This document shows, one piece after another, positions 19,268 to 20,994 of a stretch of 20,994 nucleotides of DNA. The stretch spans positions 1 through 20,994 of the IMG/VR virus record IMGVR_UViG_3300032397_002834; one strand, 5' to 3'. The stretch comes from a virus. Both the position numbers and the translations under genes were made by a program. Numbering within the stretch: the first letter of the stretch is position 1; every line of letters begins with the position of its first letter. A model generated the notes under the pieces. It made no database searches, was not told where the DNA came from, and was given only the letters and a program-made list of their open reading frames with translations.

Positions 19268-19597
19268 ATGGAAAGTGTGCTGAAGCCGGGCGACCTGGTC
19301 GCCCTGAAAAATACGGGCGGCGGTTTCACCGACCCCGGCCTGGGGAACTGGACGATCAGCCCCGGCCAGGTGAAGCCGCTGCCGAAGCGGATTTCGCCCC
19401 GGATCGCGGACCTGATCCGGCGCGGGCTGCTGGTGGCGTCCGCCCCGGCGGTGACCGCCCCGGTCGACGTGGACCCGGCCCCGGTGGTCCCGCCCGCGGA
19501 CCCGCCCGTGGACCCGCCCGTGGACCCGCCCGCGGAGGAGGCACCCACGCAGGAGTCCGAGCCGAGCGGCAAGAAGAAAAAGAAGGGCTGGCTGTAG
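19268..19597 (+). CDS. Small protein with Pro-rich repeat tail
   Basis: A 109-residue protein. The first 55 residues form a compact domain (MESVLKPGDLVALKNTGGGF, GNWTISPGQVKPLPKRISPR), possibly an SH3-like or head-completion fold. The tail is a Pro/Val/Asp linker with three 12-bp units (GACCCGCCC plus GTG or GCG, 19499-19534) encoding DPPV/A, then a basic KKKKKGWL end. GGAGG lies 6 nt before ATG 19268. It sits where Mu-like phages have small head-tail joining genes. The function is inferred only by place. Confidence 0.7.
   Translation: MESVLKPGDLVALKNTGGGFTDPGLGNWTISPGQVKPLPKRISPRIADLIRRGLLVASAPAVTAPVDVDPAPVVPPADPPVDPPVDPPAEEAPTQESEPSGKKKKKGWL
19499..19534 (+). repeat. 12-bp tandem repeat in the Pro-rich linker
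   Basis: Three in-frame units (two identical, the third differing at one base) encode DPPV, DPPV and DPPA. The repeat can vary linker length by slippage. Confidence 0.8.
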
Positions 19598-19623
19598 CAG
19601 CCGCTTAGTCAGAGCTTGAACGC

Positions 19624-19651
19624 ACTCTGCGGGCAACCGCGTCCGCAGAGT
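19624..19651 (+). terminator. Hairpin followed by a short T-rich run
   Basis: ACTCTGCGG and CCGCAGAGT (9-bp perfect stem, 10-base loop) are followed by TTATT. It could be a weak terminator or attenuator between the Pro-rich gene and the fibre gene, in a 76-bp spacer with no other feature. Confidence 0.4.
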
Positions 19652-19673
19652 TTATTGAGGCCCTGAAAAAACA

Positions 19674-20994
19674 ATGGCTAACAAATACGTCAGACAGGCC
19701 GGGAACTGGAGCGTGGCCGCAACTTGGTCAGACACCGGGTGGGGTGGGGCGGCCTCGGCCGCTGCTCCCGCGGCTACCGACGATTGTATTTTCGGAGCCG
19801 ACGCAACCGGCCTTGTGACCATCAACTCGGCGACGCTTTGCCTGGGCAAGACGACTGCATTTAATTCAGCAAATAACCGGATCGCTTTTACGGCTGGAAT
19901 GAAGCTCCTCCTCTCCGGTGGATGGAACACCGGCAACTTTGACATGACCGGCATCGTCTCCGGCACCGGGACGTTGCAGTTGAAGGCCGCGGCGACTTCG
20001 TATATCGGAACCTTCCCCGCCGCGCTGGAGTTCAACCTATCGGCGACTTACGTGATGGGAAACAACTGGACGATCGCCGGGCCGACGACGAACACGCTGG
20101 CCGCCGTCGTCAACAACGACGGCACCGCCAAAACCCTGACCTGCAACGGCGGCCTGGTCAACACCGCGGCCCTGTCCGGCTCGGCCAATATCGTGATTGG
20201 CGGCGGCACGTGGTCGGGCGCGGGCGGCTTGGCCAATAATTTGAGTTTCGCCAATTCTCCGATCATCGGCCCCGTAAATTACAAAACGGGCACGCTGTCC
20301 AAAGGCGCGGGCACGCCGACGGTGACGGCCGGGACCACGTTCACCATCACCGGGAGTTGCACGATTGATTCCGCCGGCATTCCCTGGGTGAACTGGCTGG
20401 TCAACGTGGCCGCCTCGATCACGCTGCAATCTGCTCCGGTCGGCACCGGATACCTGTGGGTGCTGTCGGCCAGCACCACGTTCCTCGGAAATTTTAATCC
20501 GACCTTCGCCGATTTGCGCGGAAATAATACCAGCGCAGTTTTGAACCTCACCCTCCCGGTAGGCGTTACGCTGAACATCACCACGTCGATTGAGTTGGCT
20601 GGGAGTGGGACGTCTGCCTTTACATTTAAGTCGGCCACCGGCGGCCAGCATTGTCATCTGAACTATGCGGGCACCCCGGCGAACTGCAAAATTTCCAATA
20701 TAGTTTTTACCGATGTTGATGCCAGCGGGAGCGCGCAGCGGTTGGATGACTGGTACGGGACGCTGTCCGGTTGCACCAACATCCGGGTGCTGGACTCCGC
20801 CCTCGTGGCGGCCACCGAGGCGGACCTGGCCCAGACCGACATTGATCTGGCCGCCGAGATCGCTCTCTACGATGCCGAGGTGATCGCGCACGACGCGGCG
20901 GTCGATCTGTACGACGCGGAAGCAATCGCTCACCAGGCGGCGGTTGATCTTTACGATGCGGAGGTTATTTTGTACGACGCGGAAGCAATCGCTC
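19674..20994 (+). CDS. Fibre-like beta-solenoid protein, incomplete at the right edge
   Basis: An open frame from ATG 19674 to the window end (at least 440 residues, no stop). It begins MANKYVRQAGNWSVAATWSD, and its Gly/Thr/Ala/Asn-rich, repeated short strands (for example LSGGWNTGNFDMTGIVSGTG, TLTCNGGLVNTAALSGSANI) suggest a beta-solenoid or trimeric fibre shaft. From residue 394 (20853) it changes to heptads of type AE(V/A)IAHD and AAVDLYD. The ribosome binding site is weak (GAGG 16 nt upstream). A tail fibre, head fibre or receptor-binding protein is likely, but its place directly after head genes, before any tail gene, is odd. Confidence 0.75.
   Translation, partial: MANKYVRQAGNWSVAATWSDTGWGGAASAAAPAATDDCIFGADATGLVTINSATLCLGKTTAFNSANNRIAFTAGMKLLLSGGWNTGNFDMTGIVSGTGTLQLKAAATSYIGTFPAALEFNLSATYVMGNNWTIAGPTTNTLAAVVNNDGTAKTLTCNGGLVNTAALSGSANIVIGGGTWSGAGGLANNLSFANSPIIGPVNYKTGTLSKGAGTPTVTAGTTFTITGSCTIDSAGIPWVNWLVNVAASITLQSAPVGTGYLWVLSASTTFLGNFNPTFADLRGNNTSAVLNLTLPVGVTLNITTSIELAGSGTSAFTFKSATGGQHCHLNYAGTPANCKISNIVFTDVDASGSAQRLDDWYGTLSGCTNIRVLDSALVAATEADLAQTDIDLAAEIALYDAEVIAHDAAVDLYDAEAIAHQAAVDLYDAEVILYDAEAIA
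20853..20994 (+). repeat. 21/42-bp tandem repeats encoding coiled-coil heptads
   Basis: Successive 21-bp units encode AEIALYD, AEVIAHD, AAVDLYD, AEAIAHQ, AAVDLYD, AEVILYD and AEAIA, and continue past the edge. A 42-bp higher-order unit is visible at 20874-20915 and 20916-20957. Confidence 0.85.

Noticed and set aside
20853-20994. CRISPR-like array
   Set aside because: The repeats are contiguous, in frame and encode coiled-coil heptads; there are no spacers.

Overview
The window looks like the central part of a Mu-like transposable phage or prophage from a GC-rich, probably uncultivated bacterium. The Mu-like assignment rests on a DDE transposase of MuA type, a MuB/ExeA-type AAA ATPase next to it, and a late operon ordered lysis, small terminase, large terminase, portal plus Mu F, protease plus scaffold, decoration protein, major capsid protein. 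No tRNA, rRNA, CRISPR array or host housekeeping gene was seen, and neither phage end is visible, so the host cannot be named. Third codon positions are strongly G/C, which creates many long antisense shadow ORFs.

Left block (1-6844, all minus strand). This is a tightly packed early or transposition operon read right to left: CII-like regulator, DUF3850 protein, Cys-rich protein, a 46-residue microprotein, an 80-residue basic protein, a winged-helix protein, a DUF3102-like protein, the MuA-like transposase, the MuB-like ATPase, two tandem paralogues, and the first codons of another gene that runs off the left edge. Most junctions are ATGA, TAATG or 8-bp overlaps, which implies translational coupling.

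Control region (about 6845-8195). It holds a plus-strand gene of unknown function (6949), a small Ner/Cro-like HTH protein on the minus strand (7529), and a plus-strand HTH repressor (7621) coupled to a zinc-ribbon membrane microprotein. The 7530-7620 interval has back-to-back promoters with overlapping -35 boxes and two near-identical 14-bp repeats 31 bp apart, the layout of a lysis/lysogeny switch. A gap of almost 400 bp follows (8196-8589), holding two related palindromes built on the core TTAyCACGGTGGTAA.

Right block (8590-20994, all plus strand). It carries amidase_3 endolysin, small membrane proteins of a lysis cassette, small accessory genes, terminase subunits, a portal protein fused to a Mu F domain, a prohead protease with a nested scaffold start, a decoration protein, the major capsid protein, a signal-peptide protein, a Pro-rich protein and an incomplete fibre-like protein ending in heptad repeats. 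The transposition block and the late block diverge from the central switch, unlike Mu, where both run the same way.

Throughout there are short perfect palindromes and a 7-bp repeat (AAGGAGC), mostly at gene ends or domain junctions and sometimes read in frame. They look like small mobile or repetitive elements accepted into phage genes.
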